Positions 31,330 to 41,314 of a stretch of DNA of 64,000 nucleotides are shown here, piece by piece. The position numbers were made by a program, and so were the translations under genes. Numbering within the stretch: position 1 is the first letter of the stretch; each line of letters starts with the position of its first letter. The notes beneath the pieces were generated by a model. That model saw only the letters and a list, made by a program, of their open reading frames with translations. It was not told the DNA's origin and made no database searches. Source of the stretch: Chrysopilus asiliformis (lineage: Eukaryota > Arthropoda > Insecta > Diptera > Rhagionidae); the NCBI GenBank assembly GCA_964034945.1, contig OZ035960.1:72245445-72309444 (forward strand). Direction: 5' to 3'.

Positions 31330-31737
31330 GAGCTGCGCCCCACGTGCGAAAACGGCGTTACGAATCGATAGCCTTCAACCCCCTTAGTGACACTGGAAAG
31401 TTTCATTAAGATCGGACCAGCCAATTCGAAGATACCAGGCGAGGGGTATCGAGGGGAGGGATAAGTCAGGTTTTGTAGTGGAAAATCAAACCCCTTAGCC
31501 TTCTTAGTAATACTGTAAAGCTTCATTAAGATCGGACCACCGAATTCGAAGATACCAGGCGAGGAGTGTCGAAGGGGAATTTTCTCAGAGGGGATACCTA
31601 TCTAGATCGTATTTTTGTCCCCGAAAATCCCTAACACCCAAGTTTCATGAAAATCGTTAGGCCTGTTTTCGAGATCCATTGTGCAGACAGACAGACTGAC
31701 AGACAGAAGGACGACAGTCCTAGTATTATATTATAGG
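31330..31737 (-). mobile_element. Short non-autonomous Helitron
   Basis: On the minus strand it starts TCCTATAATATAATACTAGG (31737 downward) after host A. The other end has GGGGCGCAGCTC, resembling the 3' hairpin of the large Helitron though the final CTAG is not clear. The interior contains AAGATCGGACCA and ACCAGGCGAGGGGTATCGA, which recur inverted at 61490-61680. A 27-bp direct repeat flanks it (31307-31333 and 31745-31771). Confidence 0.65.
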
Positions 31738-31989
31738 ATATACCTATTTAATGTTAGGAAATGGGTAGAGCAAAACTTTAATCGTTCCAAACAGCGAATT
31801 TTTAGGGATGGCAACAGTAAGTTGTAAACTAAATTTTAGAGGTCGACAGCAAAAATTTTGGTCACCAACATTTTTTAGATCGACAGAAACCTTTCGTTAA
31901 CCTTACAGACTTCTAAACATTAGAATTGGATTAGGCGACCCTAAAAACCCCCATATGTGTTTGTTTTTTATCTGGAAAATTTGAGGGTT

Positions 31990-32440
31990 GAAGGATTCGC
32001 TGCCCCCCAAAATATACGCATAAAAATTTTCAGACCGATCGGACCATCCGATTAGGGGACAGGGGAGGGGTTAAGAAGCGAAAGGGGTAGGGGAAAATAG
32101 ATAAGGGGAAAACACTAGCCGTCCCCCAAAATGTGAGCATACAAATTTTCAGATCGATCGGACCATCCGATTGGGAGTTGACAGGGGAGGGGTTAAGAAG
32201 CGAAAGGGGTAGGGGAAAATAGATAAGGGGAAAACACTAGCCGTCCCCCAAAAAGGTACGCATACAAATTTTCAGACCGATCGGACCATCCGATTGGGAG
32301 TTGACAGGGGAGGGGTTAAGAAGCGAAAGGGGTAGGGGAAAATAGATAAGGGGAAAACACTAGCCGTCCCCCAAAATGTACGCATACAAATTTTCAGATC
32401 GATCGGACCATCCGATTGGGAGTTGACAGGGGAGGGGAAG
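31990..32440. repeat. Tandem repeat, four units of about 127 bp
   Basis: Repeated phrases CATACAAATTTTCAGATCGA, TCGGACCATCCGATTGGGAG, GGGGTTAAGAAGCGAAAGGG and GGGGAAAACACTAGCCGTCC recur near 32008, 32116, 32243 and 32370. The first unit is shorter. Wording resembles Helitron non-coding DNA. Confidence 0.85.
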
Positions 32441-32568
32441 GCCGGGAAACGTCGGAGAGAGGGGAAATGAAAATGGGACCAACTAGGGAGTCAACTCTGT
32501 CATCCACCAACGTTTCAACAAAATCCATGCAACGGCACCCAAGTACTGCGTGAACATACAGATATAAA

Positions 32569-32677
<109 letters not shown>

Positions 32678-32946
32678 GTTGGACCAAAACGAATTGATAA
32701 CCTCCTCCTTTTTTGGAAGTCGGTTAAAAATGCACTAAAATGGGAAAAAATATATATAGAAATAGTAAAAAGCAGTGTTCAAAACGCTCCCATTTGTAGT
32801 CTTTCGTTCTGCTCCCAAGGAGGCATTGAAATCAATAGAAAATAAAAATCACTCTCTAGAGAACGAAATTCGGAATTTCAGAAAAACGCTCCCAAGAACG
32901 AGAACGAAATTATTGTTTTTACGTTCTTACTCTTAGGATTTTTATA

Positions 32947-34782
32947 TAGTGTACGTACAACGGCCAGAGCCACAAGGGGATGCCCGCAAGGAGGAGTAAT
33001 ATCGCCTCTGCTGTGGTCTCTGGTTGTAGACGACATTCTAAAAAAGCTAAAAGAAGCAGGCTTTAACGCTCAAGGTTACGCAGATGACCTGGCGATATTA
33101 ATCAGGGGCGGCAATGAACAGAGAGTAAGCAAACTCCTGCAAAAAGCTCTAGATTTGGTCTGGAGTTGGTGCAATTTCCATGGACTAAGCATCAACCCGA
33201 ACAAAGCAATCATTGTACCATTCACAAAGCGGAAAAAGCTAAACTTGAAGGCTCCATCCCTTAATGATACAATGATCAGCTTCTCAACCGAAGTTAAATA
33301 CCTAGGGGTTATCCTAGATCAGAAAATGACCTGGACCCCACATATAAACAAAATCAACAATAGTGCGATGCATGCATTCTGGAGTTGTAGAAAACTCTTC
33401 GGAAGGAAATGGGGTCTTAAACCAAAAATGATTCATTGGGTCTATCAATCGGTAATAAGACCCATGGTCACCTATGCTGCATTAGTGTGGTGGCCTAAAG
33501 TAGAACAAAAAACAATACAGAACAAACTCCAAAAGATTCAAAGGCTTGCGTGCCTAGGAATCACTGGAGCAATGAACACCTGTCCAACAGCGGCATTACA
33601 AGCCATATTAAACATGCCGCCGCTACATATAACAATTAAACGGGAGGCGCTATCTAGTGCCCTAAGATTATTAGCGAATGGAGCAATAACCACATCCAGT
33701 CGAACAGGACATATGAAAATACTTGATCAAATCGATGGAAGTATAACGCCATTATTACTATCCGACCGTATGCCAATTAAAACCAACTTCAACCAAACGT
33801 TTGAAGTGGTCATACCTGACCGCCAAACATGGTTGGAAGGAGGCCCAAGACTGGAGACAGGATCTCTAGTTTGGTATACGGACGGATCAAAAATGGACGG
33901 AAAAGCCGGAATCGGAATAGCAGGTCCAAAATGCAACATATCCAAAGCCCTAGGGCAATATCCATCAATCTTCCAAGCGGAGGTTTATGCAATAGAACTG
34001 TCCGCCAGAGTGTGTCTATCTAAAAGACCACTAGGACAAAAGATCTATATAATATCAGATAGTCAAGCGGCCCTAAAAGCAATCAAAGGGTACATGTGCA
34101 CTTCAAAGCTCGTATGGGACTGCCTGACAATTCTGAAAAAACTAGCCGAACGCAATAAGCTCACCCTAATATGGGTGCCAGGCCACGAAGGCATCGAAGG
34201 TAATGAGGCAGCAGACCTCCTGGCCAAGAAAGGTGCTGAATCTACGCATATTGGCCCAGAGCCTTTTTGCGCAATTCCGCAGAGTCTCCAAAAAATGGAG
34301 ATCAATAATTGGGAGGAAAAGGAAACTGTAGCCTATTGGGAAAGCCTCCCAGGATTAAGACAATCAAAAAGATTCATCCACTACTCCAAAAAGAGAGCAA
34401 GAGAGTTTTTAAACCTCAACAAGCAGGAGCTGAGGACAATGGTGGGTCTCCTCACAGGTCACTGCCTAGTAAACTACCACCTACACAACATAGGCATAAC
34501 CGCCGACAACATTTGCAGACTCTGCCTAGAGGAGGTTGAAACTGCAGAGCACATACTGTGCGAATGCGCAGCCTTGGCGCGAACAAGGATGTCCTTAATG
34601 GGAAAGGCACAAGTACTACCAGAAGACATAAAGAGGACTCCAGTCAAAACCATTCTAAGATTCACTAAGAATCTAGAAGAGGGGTGGCTAACGTAAAATG
34701 GGGAAGTCACAATAGATCTTAAGGTCGCGGTGACAAGGGAGCGAGAAAGCACCACCCCATACACATAAAATAAATAAAATAA
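32947..34782 (+). mobile_element. LOA/I-type LINE, 5'-truncated, inside the hAT element
   Basis: Flanked by a 13-bp target duplication TAGGATTTTTATA (32934-32946 and 34783-34795). It begins within RT and ends with an A-rich tail (AAAATAAATAAAATAA). The duplication shows a complete insertion event by target-primed reverse transcription, with truncation on arrival. Confidence 0.92.
32948..34696 (+). pseudogene. LINE RT (C-terminal half) plus RNase H
   Basis: A single open frame without stops, starting in RT: GCPQGGVISPLLWSLVVDD, then the catalytic GYADDLAILIRGG. RNase H H follows with WYTDGSKMDGKAG, FQAEVYAIE, IISDSQAALKAI and GHEGIEGNEAAD (D, E, D, D residues all present). A Cys/His knuckle CRLCLEEVETAEHILCEC is near the end. 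An RNase H domain in this position fits the LOA/I group rather than Jockey. The frame is undamaged but lacks the endonuclease and the RT fingers, so it is dead on arrival. Confidence 0.88.
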
Positions 34783-35220
34783 TAGGATTTTTATACTTGC
34801 ATTTTGTTTTTACGTTTTTTGAGAACAGAATGTTAATGCTAGGAGCGAAATATCGTTCTCTCACTATTAAAATACATACTTATATGTGTGTGTGCATCAT
34901 ACCAAAAAGCCATCGCTCGAGGCTTTCATTCATTTTTATGCGAGACCCACAAACCGGTTTGAACAAGGAGCGAAAACTTAAATAGTAATCATTTCGTTCT
35001 TAACTTGGGAGGGAGAACGAAAAATGTGCATAGCTCGTTCCGACTCCTAGCAACAGTACAGCGGAGCTGAAAATTTCTCTCTTTACAGAACGATTGCGTT
35101 TGAAAATCATTTTCGTTCTTGAGAACGGGAGTCGGAAAACGCAGCAAGCGTTCTTGTCGTTGGGAGCGAAACTTTTAAGAGCGAAAAGAACGATATAACA
35201 AAATAAAGTTTTGAACACTG

Positions 35221-35816
35221 GTAAAAAGCATAATTATTTTTACCATTTAGTGCCTTTTTTTTAAATAAAAGCTTTTATTTAAATTAAAAATGCACTAAAA
35301 TGGGGAAAAAAAATATATAAAAATAGTAAAAAGCATAATTATTTTTACCTTTTAGTGCCTTTTTTTTAAATAAAAGCTTTTTTAACTATTTGCAGTTTTA
35401 ACTAGTTTTGAAGTTGCAAGAAATCCGTTTTCTCAATGCTTGACAAACATCAATGTGTTTGCTATCAATGTTGCTAAACATTGAGCCATTCCCGTTAGCG
35501 GAAGATGCTTTATATGTACCCTTTAGCCCAAAAGTTAAAAACCTGGAAAATCGTATTATGTGACCTACAAAACTGCAAAAAAAACTGTGTAAAAAACAAT
35601 CGGTGCCGAAATTGGTATTAAACTTTTGCGTATATCCATATAAGATCGGCGCTCCAAATGAAAGCATATTCGCTTATGGTTTGGAGAGGAGGCAAAAAAT
35701 CGCTCTAAAGAAATTGTGGTCCATTTTGCTTAAAGTTTAATTGTTGTTCTTGATTATAAAGAGTATTTCTTTTGGTATAAAAGAAATACCCTTAGTGACA
35801 GCTGTCAAACCTGGCG
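35221..35816. other. Block B non-coding segment
   Basis: Two near copies of AATAAAAGCTTTTATTTAAA...TGCACTAAAATGG...TTATTTTTACC (35229-35300 and 35330-35390), then sequence matching 18850-19270 of block A. No gene visible; the antisense frame at 35398-35667 is also open in block A but resembles nothing I know. Confidence 0.65.
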
Positions 35817-36170
35817 ATGTTGGAAGAATATTCGTTGTTTTACCGCAAAACTGTGTTCAGTGATGAGGCCCATTTTCGGCTCAATGGAATTGTTAGCAAG
35901 AAAAATTGTCGCTTTTGGAGAGAGATAAATCCACAAGTGATATTGAAGACACAACTGCACTCACAAATATGCACTGATTGGTGTGGCTTGCATACCGGCG
36001 GCATTGTTGATCCGTATGTCTTTCAGATTGAAGCCGGAGTTGAAGACACGATTCGGCGACAACGTTATTCCGCGTAATGGACGTGTCAATTGCGCTCCAG
36101 GATCGTACGACCTGATACCCCTCGATTATTCCGTGTGTTCGACAGACTGCCACAGACTGTTCGACAGACT
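35817..36170 (+). pseudogene. Tc1/mariner-type transposase fragment (block B)
   Basis: Same relic as at 19277-19640 with a few substitutions (RQRY for RPRY near the end of the frame). It keeps the first-catalytic-Asp region VFSDEAHFRLNG and, after a stop and frameshift, NGRVNCAPGSYD. It duplicated together with the block. Confidence 0.72.
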
Positions 36171-36615
36171 TGTACTTTTTTTTAAAGTTCTAAATTTCTT
36201 AGAAAACCTGCTTTATTGATCTCTTGTTAATTTTCACAATATTATAAGCTAGTTGTTGCGTAACTCGTTATTTTGTTGCATTTGGCATAGTACAAGGAAG
36301 CTTAGAAAATTAGTTCCTGAATGAGTGGCTTCAATAGTTGCCTGTCAAAAATTACAGAAATTTTCTACACAAGTAATTTTCGACAGCGCAGAAGATTTTT
36401 AAGTTTTCTAATACTATGTTCACACCGACGCAAAATTACTTAATTTTGAAGATTTTCGTAATTTTGAACGAAATTTTGCTCGAAATCACAAGATTTCCAG
36501 TACATAAACCTGTTTTCAAAAATCACTAAAAGTATGCAATTTCCACAAAATTACGAACGAAATCAAGCAAAAACAATGTATACAACCCTGCATCACTTAT
36601 TCAGCTCTATTCAGC

Positions 36616-36831
36616 ATGTCAGTTTTGACATTTTCGAAAAGGAAAAACGTCGCCATGGAGAAGCAAAAACGAAAATATAAAAAAAAGAAGACGTGGTCCG
36701 AACTCGAAGAAAATGTATTAGTAGACCTGTGGTCTGATAAAACAAACGAGCTTCGTGGGGCAGCAACTAAGAAGGCAGCGATCGGTGTGAAAAAGGACAA
36801 GAAAAATGAGAGTGTCATTTTGTTGCATTAG
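36616..36831 (+). pseudogene. Mosaic ORF: Myb/SANT-like start joined to histone H1 fragment
   Basis: A 71-codon frame. The first part, RKYKKKKTWSELEENVLVDL then WSDKTNEL, looks like the first helix of a Myb/SANT or MADF-type DNA-binding domain such as those of Harbinger transposons. From about 36760 the sequence turns into histone H1 tail ([14 protein letters not shown]; nucleotide match to 29300-29345, about 50 bp). It then leaves H1 for GTCATTTTGTTGCATTAGGC, which belongs to block flank. The segment 36415-36814 sits between two copies of the same ~170-bp flank. Probably a rearrangement product rather than a gene. Confidence 0.6.
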
Positions 36832-36865
36832 GCATAGGAAGTTTAGAAAATTAGTTCCTGAGTAA

Positions 36866-37302
36866 CAGCCGTCGCACACTTGAGCTAAGCGAGCTGAACT
36901 ACATGAGCTAAGTTTCTCGCTGAAAGTAAAATCCTTAGCATTTGCATTGGTGACCGCACACTTCAGCGAAACTATGAAAATACATCGCGTAGTCATGGGC
37001 GACGGGGACTAAGTTCGCTTGCGTAGTTCAGACCTCAACTACGCGAACTACTTCGCTGGCATCGCTGACACTCACATATAAATATTTTCGGCGTTATACA
37101 GTGTAGAATCGGTGTTTGCAAAAGTGTAGTATTTTGTGGACATAAAAGTGTAAGTGACAATTGCATACAACTGATGGCATACATTTATTTAAATATCGCC
37201 GCGTAGTTTAGCTCAAGTGTGCAACGATAGAGCTAACCCAGCTAAGCTATGTAACTATAGCTAGCCTCGCTCACATAGCTTAGTTCAAGTGTACGGCCGG
37301 CG
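36866..37302. mobile_element. PIF/Harbinger-like MITE
   Basis: Imperfect ends CAGCCGTCGCACACTTGAGC and, inverted, CGCCGGCCGTACACTTGAAC, with TAA on both sides (36863-36865, 37303-37305). Internal AGCTAAGCGAGC-type motifs repeat in both directions. Block A reads GAGTGAGTGGC at the uninterrupted site. 437 bp, non-coding. Confidence 0.82.
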
Positions 37303-37867
37303 TAAGTGGCTTCAATAGTTGCCTGTCAAAAATTACAGAAATTTTCTACACAAGTAATTTTCGACAGCGCAGAACATTTTTAAATTTTCTTAGATATATA
37401 TTCGAAACTAATTTGAAAATCGAAAAAAAACCAAAATGAAGCAATGTTATAGTTGATAATGATACAAAATAATTGAATAAGTTACTAATTGTAAAACACA
37501 AAGTGGATTTTTTACACGATAAATCAATTTGATGTTATTTAATATAAAGTTCTTTTATCAATCTAATGCAGAAAAGAACCTATTTTTATTTAAACTATGT
37601 TGTAATGGAAATTTTATATCAAAAATGGAAAGCATTTAAAATTTCCTTTTGAAATAAGACGAATTTGAAACACATCTAATAGCTAAAACTTTCAAGTGTG
37701 TTTGTTTAAAAAAGTGTTTTTTTTTACGGAATATTGATTAATTTTGAAAATACCAAAGAAATATTTCTTTTAGTCATTTAATTACAAATTTAATGAATGC
37801 ATTTTTGTATATTTGTATTGTCAAAAATACATGTCAGTTAACTAATAAAAGTTTTATTATCGGCTTA

Positions 37868-39771
37868 TGTTCAGACCCCCCATCATCAACTCCATTTCAC
37901 CATTTCACCTGAAAAAGAAAAATTATCAAAATGAAACCATCATAAGCAAAACATAATATACTTACCTCAAATCATCTGCCTAAAGGAAAAGTTCCCGAAG
38001 TAAAATCAAGCGGAACACCCTCTCGGGGCAAAGGGTGCTCCACCATTTACCTATAAAACGAAAAGAAGACGTTAAACCCATATCATTATTAGGGCAGCTG
38101 CCCAAGTGGGAGCAAGCTGCCTTGAACCTACCTTGCCTCCCATTGTCTGCCTCCCATTTCTGCCACCCACTGCTACCTCCCCGTCCGTCTCACTTTCCCT
38201 CGGCGAACCTAAAAACACAAAACTAAAACACTCACTTTTCACAACAAAACAAAAACTGACATTTGACATCTTCAGCTAGGAAATGTAAAACATTATTCTA
38301 AAGACCACATTCCCTAGATGACAATTCCCTAGATGACAAACTAGAGTACCACCACCACCACAACTAAAGTGTGTGAAAGATCACCAAGTCACTCCCAATC
38401 GTTTACACGATTGATTAATGCACAAAATACGGACATCCCCTCCACTAATATAGTAGAAACCAGAAAATCCGCTACTTCAGCGTGTATATAAGACCAAGCA
38501 CTGCTGGAAGCAAGGCACTTCAATTTCATCTCTCGATTCGATCACGTCGAACTAACTAATCCTAACTCCTATACCAGTTAGGAAGAAACTCAGGAAGTCA
38601 ATCTGGCAACATATTCGTTGCAACTAGGCAGAGGATACGCTGCAAACTAGGCAGAAGATACGCTGCAATCAAGGCAATAGATACATTGCAAACTAGGCAG
38701 AAGATACGCTGCAATCAAGGCAATAGATACATTGCAAACTAGGCAGAAGATACGCTGCAATCAAGGCAATAGATACATTGCAAACTAGGCAGAAGATACG
38801 CTGCAATCAAGGCAATAGATACATTGCAAACTAGGCAGAAGATACGCTGCAATCAAGGCAATAGATACATTGCAAACTAGGCAGAAGATACGCTGCAATC
38901 AAGGCAATAGATCCATTGCAAACTAGGCAGAAGATACGCTGCAATCAAGGCAATAGATACATTGCAAACTAGGCAGAAGATACGCTGCAATCAAGGCAAT
39001 AGATACATTGCAAACTAGGCAGAAGATACGCTGCAATCAAGGCAATAGATACATTGCAACTTAGGCAGAAGATACGCTGCAATCAAGGCAATAGATACAT
39101 TGCAAACTAGGCAGAAGATACGCTGCTATCAAGGCAATAGATACATTGCAAACTAGGCAGAAGATACGCTGCAATCAAGGCAATAGATACATTGCAAACT
39201 AGGCAGAAGATACGCTGCAATCAAGGCAATAGATACATTGCAAACTAGGCAGAAGATACGCTGCAATCAAGGCAATAGATACATTGCAAACTAGGCAGAA
39301 GATACGCTGCAATCAAGGCAATAGATACATTGCAAACTAGGCAGAAGATACGCTGCAATCAAGGCAATAGATACATTGCAAACTAGGCAGAAGATACGCT
39401 GCAATCAAGGCAATAGATACATTGCAAACTAGGCAGAAGATACGCTGCAATCAAGGCAATAGATACATTGCAAACTAGGCAGAAGATACGCTGCAATCAA
39501 GAAGAAGCTGCGCTGCAATCAGGAAGAAGCTACACTACCAGCAACAACAATCAACGGACACCGAAGACAGAAGATCCAGAGATAGTGCATAACAAGAGAC
39601 GTCCACACAAAGCAACGACGGAGACATAATTAAAAAGAACATTGAATCATTATATTTGAAAACATTAATAAAGTTAATTAGAATTAGTAAATATAAACTG
39701 TTTCATTTGACCCGGCACCTCTTCATTTATTTCGAGCTAGAAACCGTCGCAAGACGGCTTGAGCCCGAACA
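37868..39771 (+). repeat. BEL/Pao 5' LTR (element 2)
   Basis: TGTTCAGACCCCCC... to ...GAGCCCGAACA, 1904 bp. TATATAAG at about 38485 is the likely promoter. The 46-bp minisatellite follows in the transcribed part. AATAAAG near 39668 is a plausible poly(A) signal. The inverted pair AACCGTCGCAAGACGG near the end is shared with element 1. Confidence 0.9.
38635..39500. repeat. LTR minisatellite, ~18 units of 46 bp
   Basis: Unit AACTAGGCAGAAGATACGCT + GCAATCAAGGCAATAGATAC + ATTGCA, almost invariant (one GATCCATT, one GCTATC variant). A two-part derivative of the 22-bp unit in element 1. The 3' LTR copy holds about 12 units before it is cut. Confidence 0.92.
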
Positions 39772-39772
39772 T

Positions 39773-39789
39773 TGGTCCTTCGAGCCGGA
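39773..39789 (+). promoter_or_regulatory. BEL/Pao primer-binding site (tRNA-Tyr type)
   Basis: TGGTCCTTCGAGCCGGA directly follows the 5' LTR (one base between). It is complementary to TCCGGCTCGAAGGACCA, which as I recall is the 3' end of fly tRNA-Tyr including CCA. Confidence 0.8.
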
Positions 39790-39864
39790 TTTGAAACAGT
39801 CACCTTTACTTTCTATTAACTAATCAGATTCAAAAGTAAAATGTCATAATTCGGAGAGACAGCA

Positions 39865-40965
39865 ATGGACATCTCATCATTAATAACAAAGCAGAGTTTC
39901 CTAGCTGAGGAGATCTTCAAGTGTACACAAAACTTTGAAAAAGATAAAACCACAACGCGCGAAAACTCAGAAATCTATTACGATCACAAACTACGAGGAG
40001 TCGAAATTTACTGGAAAATATTCTTCAAAAATCACTCTATCATCGTGCGATTATCTAGCGCATCAGATAGAAAAACTGAATATTTTTCAAAAGATTTATT
40101 CTATACAACTGAAGATTTGTATCTAGAATATTGCGAAGAGCTTCAACAGGAACGCGACGAAATTACAAAAATACAAAAATGCAGTATGTGTCATGCGGAT
40201 CATAACATTCGAACTTGTTCAAATTTCCTTCAACTATCGATGGCCGAGAGACTTGAAACCGCAAAAATTAAATCTCTTTGCCTCAACTGCTTAAACCATG
40301 GACATTCATCAGAATATTGTCCAAGTAGGATGACTTATTTTAAGGTCAACAAGAATCAGCATACAACAATACATCAAACAAGTCCTTCGCAACCTACTCA
40401 AAGTTTCGATCCAACAAGTTTACCAAAGTTGACAAACAACCCAACTCTTAATCCAGGACATACCGGGGGCATGCCAGAATACCCAGAATTGAACCACGCG
40501 GTCACAGCTACATTACCAAATGACCTACCAAGATTCGAAATAGATTCAGCCCCTTTCTTCGCAAATCAATATGGACATAAATTAACCCAAGATGAAACGG
40601 AAAAATGTCCAGCCGCTTCCAAAATTCCCTTGGACAATTTCTCTATGGATATTGCCTTCGCAGAAGCCAAAACCCAGGAAGAACTAATCACGCAATATCA
40701 GCCAATGCTGGATCTAATGAAAGCCGGCTGTCTGCCACTAAGAAAATGGGGATCTAACTCTAATTTTCCGTTGGAATATTTAGATATACCTGGACCAAAA
40801 ACTGTGCATACTACCGAGGAAATTAAAACGCTAGGCCTGGTATGGGATCCAAAGGTCGACACAATCAGATATGAAATTTCCCGAAATCCAATTCCTAAGG
40901 GATCTACCAAAAGATTAATAGCTTCAGAAGTACCAAAACCTTTTGATCCTGGGATCCAATGGTGA
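39865..40965 (+). CDS. BEL/Pao Gag fused in frame to a piece of RT (deletion derivative)
   Basis: An intact 366-codon frame. The N-terminal ~170 residues are Gag-like, with Cys/His knuckles CSMCHADHNIRTC and CLNCLNHGHSSEYC; the third is altered (YFKVNKNQHTTIH where element 1 has CFICHKNHHTTLH). From about residue 225 the sequence matches late RT of element 1 (SAPFFANQYGH, LPLRKWGSNSNFPLEYL, PGPKTVHTTEEIKTLGLVWD). The protease and most RT motifs are gone, and the active site reads FSMDIA. It could still make a Gag-like protein and be mobilised by a complete relative. The stop falls at about the point where the deletion to the integrase end begins. Confidence 0.8.
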   Translation: MDISSLITKQSFLAEEIFKCTQNFEKDKTTTRENSEIYYDHKLRGVEIYWKIFFKNHSIIVRLSSASDRKTEYFSKDLFYTTEDLYLEYCEELQQERDEITKIQKCSMCHADHNIRTCSNFLQLSMAERLETAKIKSLCLNCLNHGHSSEYCPSRMTYFKVNKNQHTTIHQTSPSQPTQSFDPTSLPKLTNNPTLNPGHTGGMPEYPELNHAVTATLPNDLPRFEIDSAPFFANQYGHKLTQDETEKCPAASKIPLDNFSMDIAFAEAKTQEELITQYQPMLDLMKAGCLPLRKWGSNSNFPLEYLDIPGPKTVHTTEEIKTLGLVWDPKVDTIRYEISRNPIPKGSTKRLIASEVPKPFDPGIQW

Positions 40966-41314
40966 AGATATGTTCGCGCTCAATGGCAAAATTAATTCCC
41001 CGGCCATTTGATCAAACCCCACATACCATGTAACTACGAACAGAAAATTGAAAGTCTGAAGCCGACATACATAAATCGCTAGCTACTGAATTGTAAATCA
41101 CTAAATGAATTATAAAAATTATGAATTAGGAATTGAATACTCTCAATCCAAAATCAACTCCATGTAAACACGGTCTACATGGCGACATTCAAAACTCCAT
41201 TCAAATAAATAACCGCTACAAATATTTAAAACGGTTCCTCACAATAATCAGAGCAGTTACTCGGTCTATTTGAGTGCCGATCGTCGGAACAGCAAGTCGA
41301 ATTCATCCTTCACC
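40966..41314 (+). other. Integrase end remnant and spacer
   Basis: Bases about 40980-41030 match the last codons of the element 1 integrase (AAATTAAT...CCATTTGA...CCACATACCATGTAA), so the deletion joined RT to the integrase end. The following ~280 bp are AT-rich with TGAATTATAAA phrases. CAAAATCAACTCCATGTAAA (41150) resembles the LTR start but is too short to call. Confidence 0.65.

Larger units (their letters stand above)
32773..35220. mobile_element. hAT-type MITE containing a LINE
   Basis: Ends CAGTGTTCAAAACG and GTTTTGAACACTG, with an 8-bp duplication GTAAAAAG on both sides (32765-32772 and 35221-35228), diagnostic of hAT. Block A keeps the empty site (ATAGTAAAAAGCATAATT near 18785). Without the LINE the element is about 600 bp, rich in GAACGA/TCGTTC phrases, and has no transposase. 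Confidence 0.93.

Noticed and set aside
38035..38226. 63-codon ORF present identically at 42374-42565
   Set aside because: Identity is explained by the two LTRs of one BEL element; no protein features.
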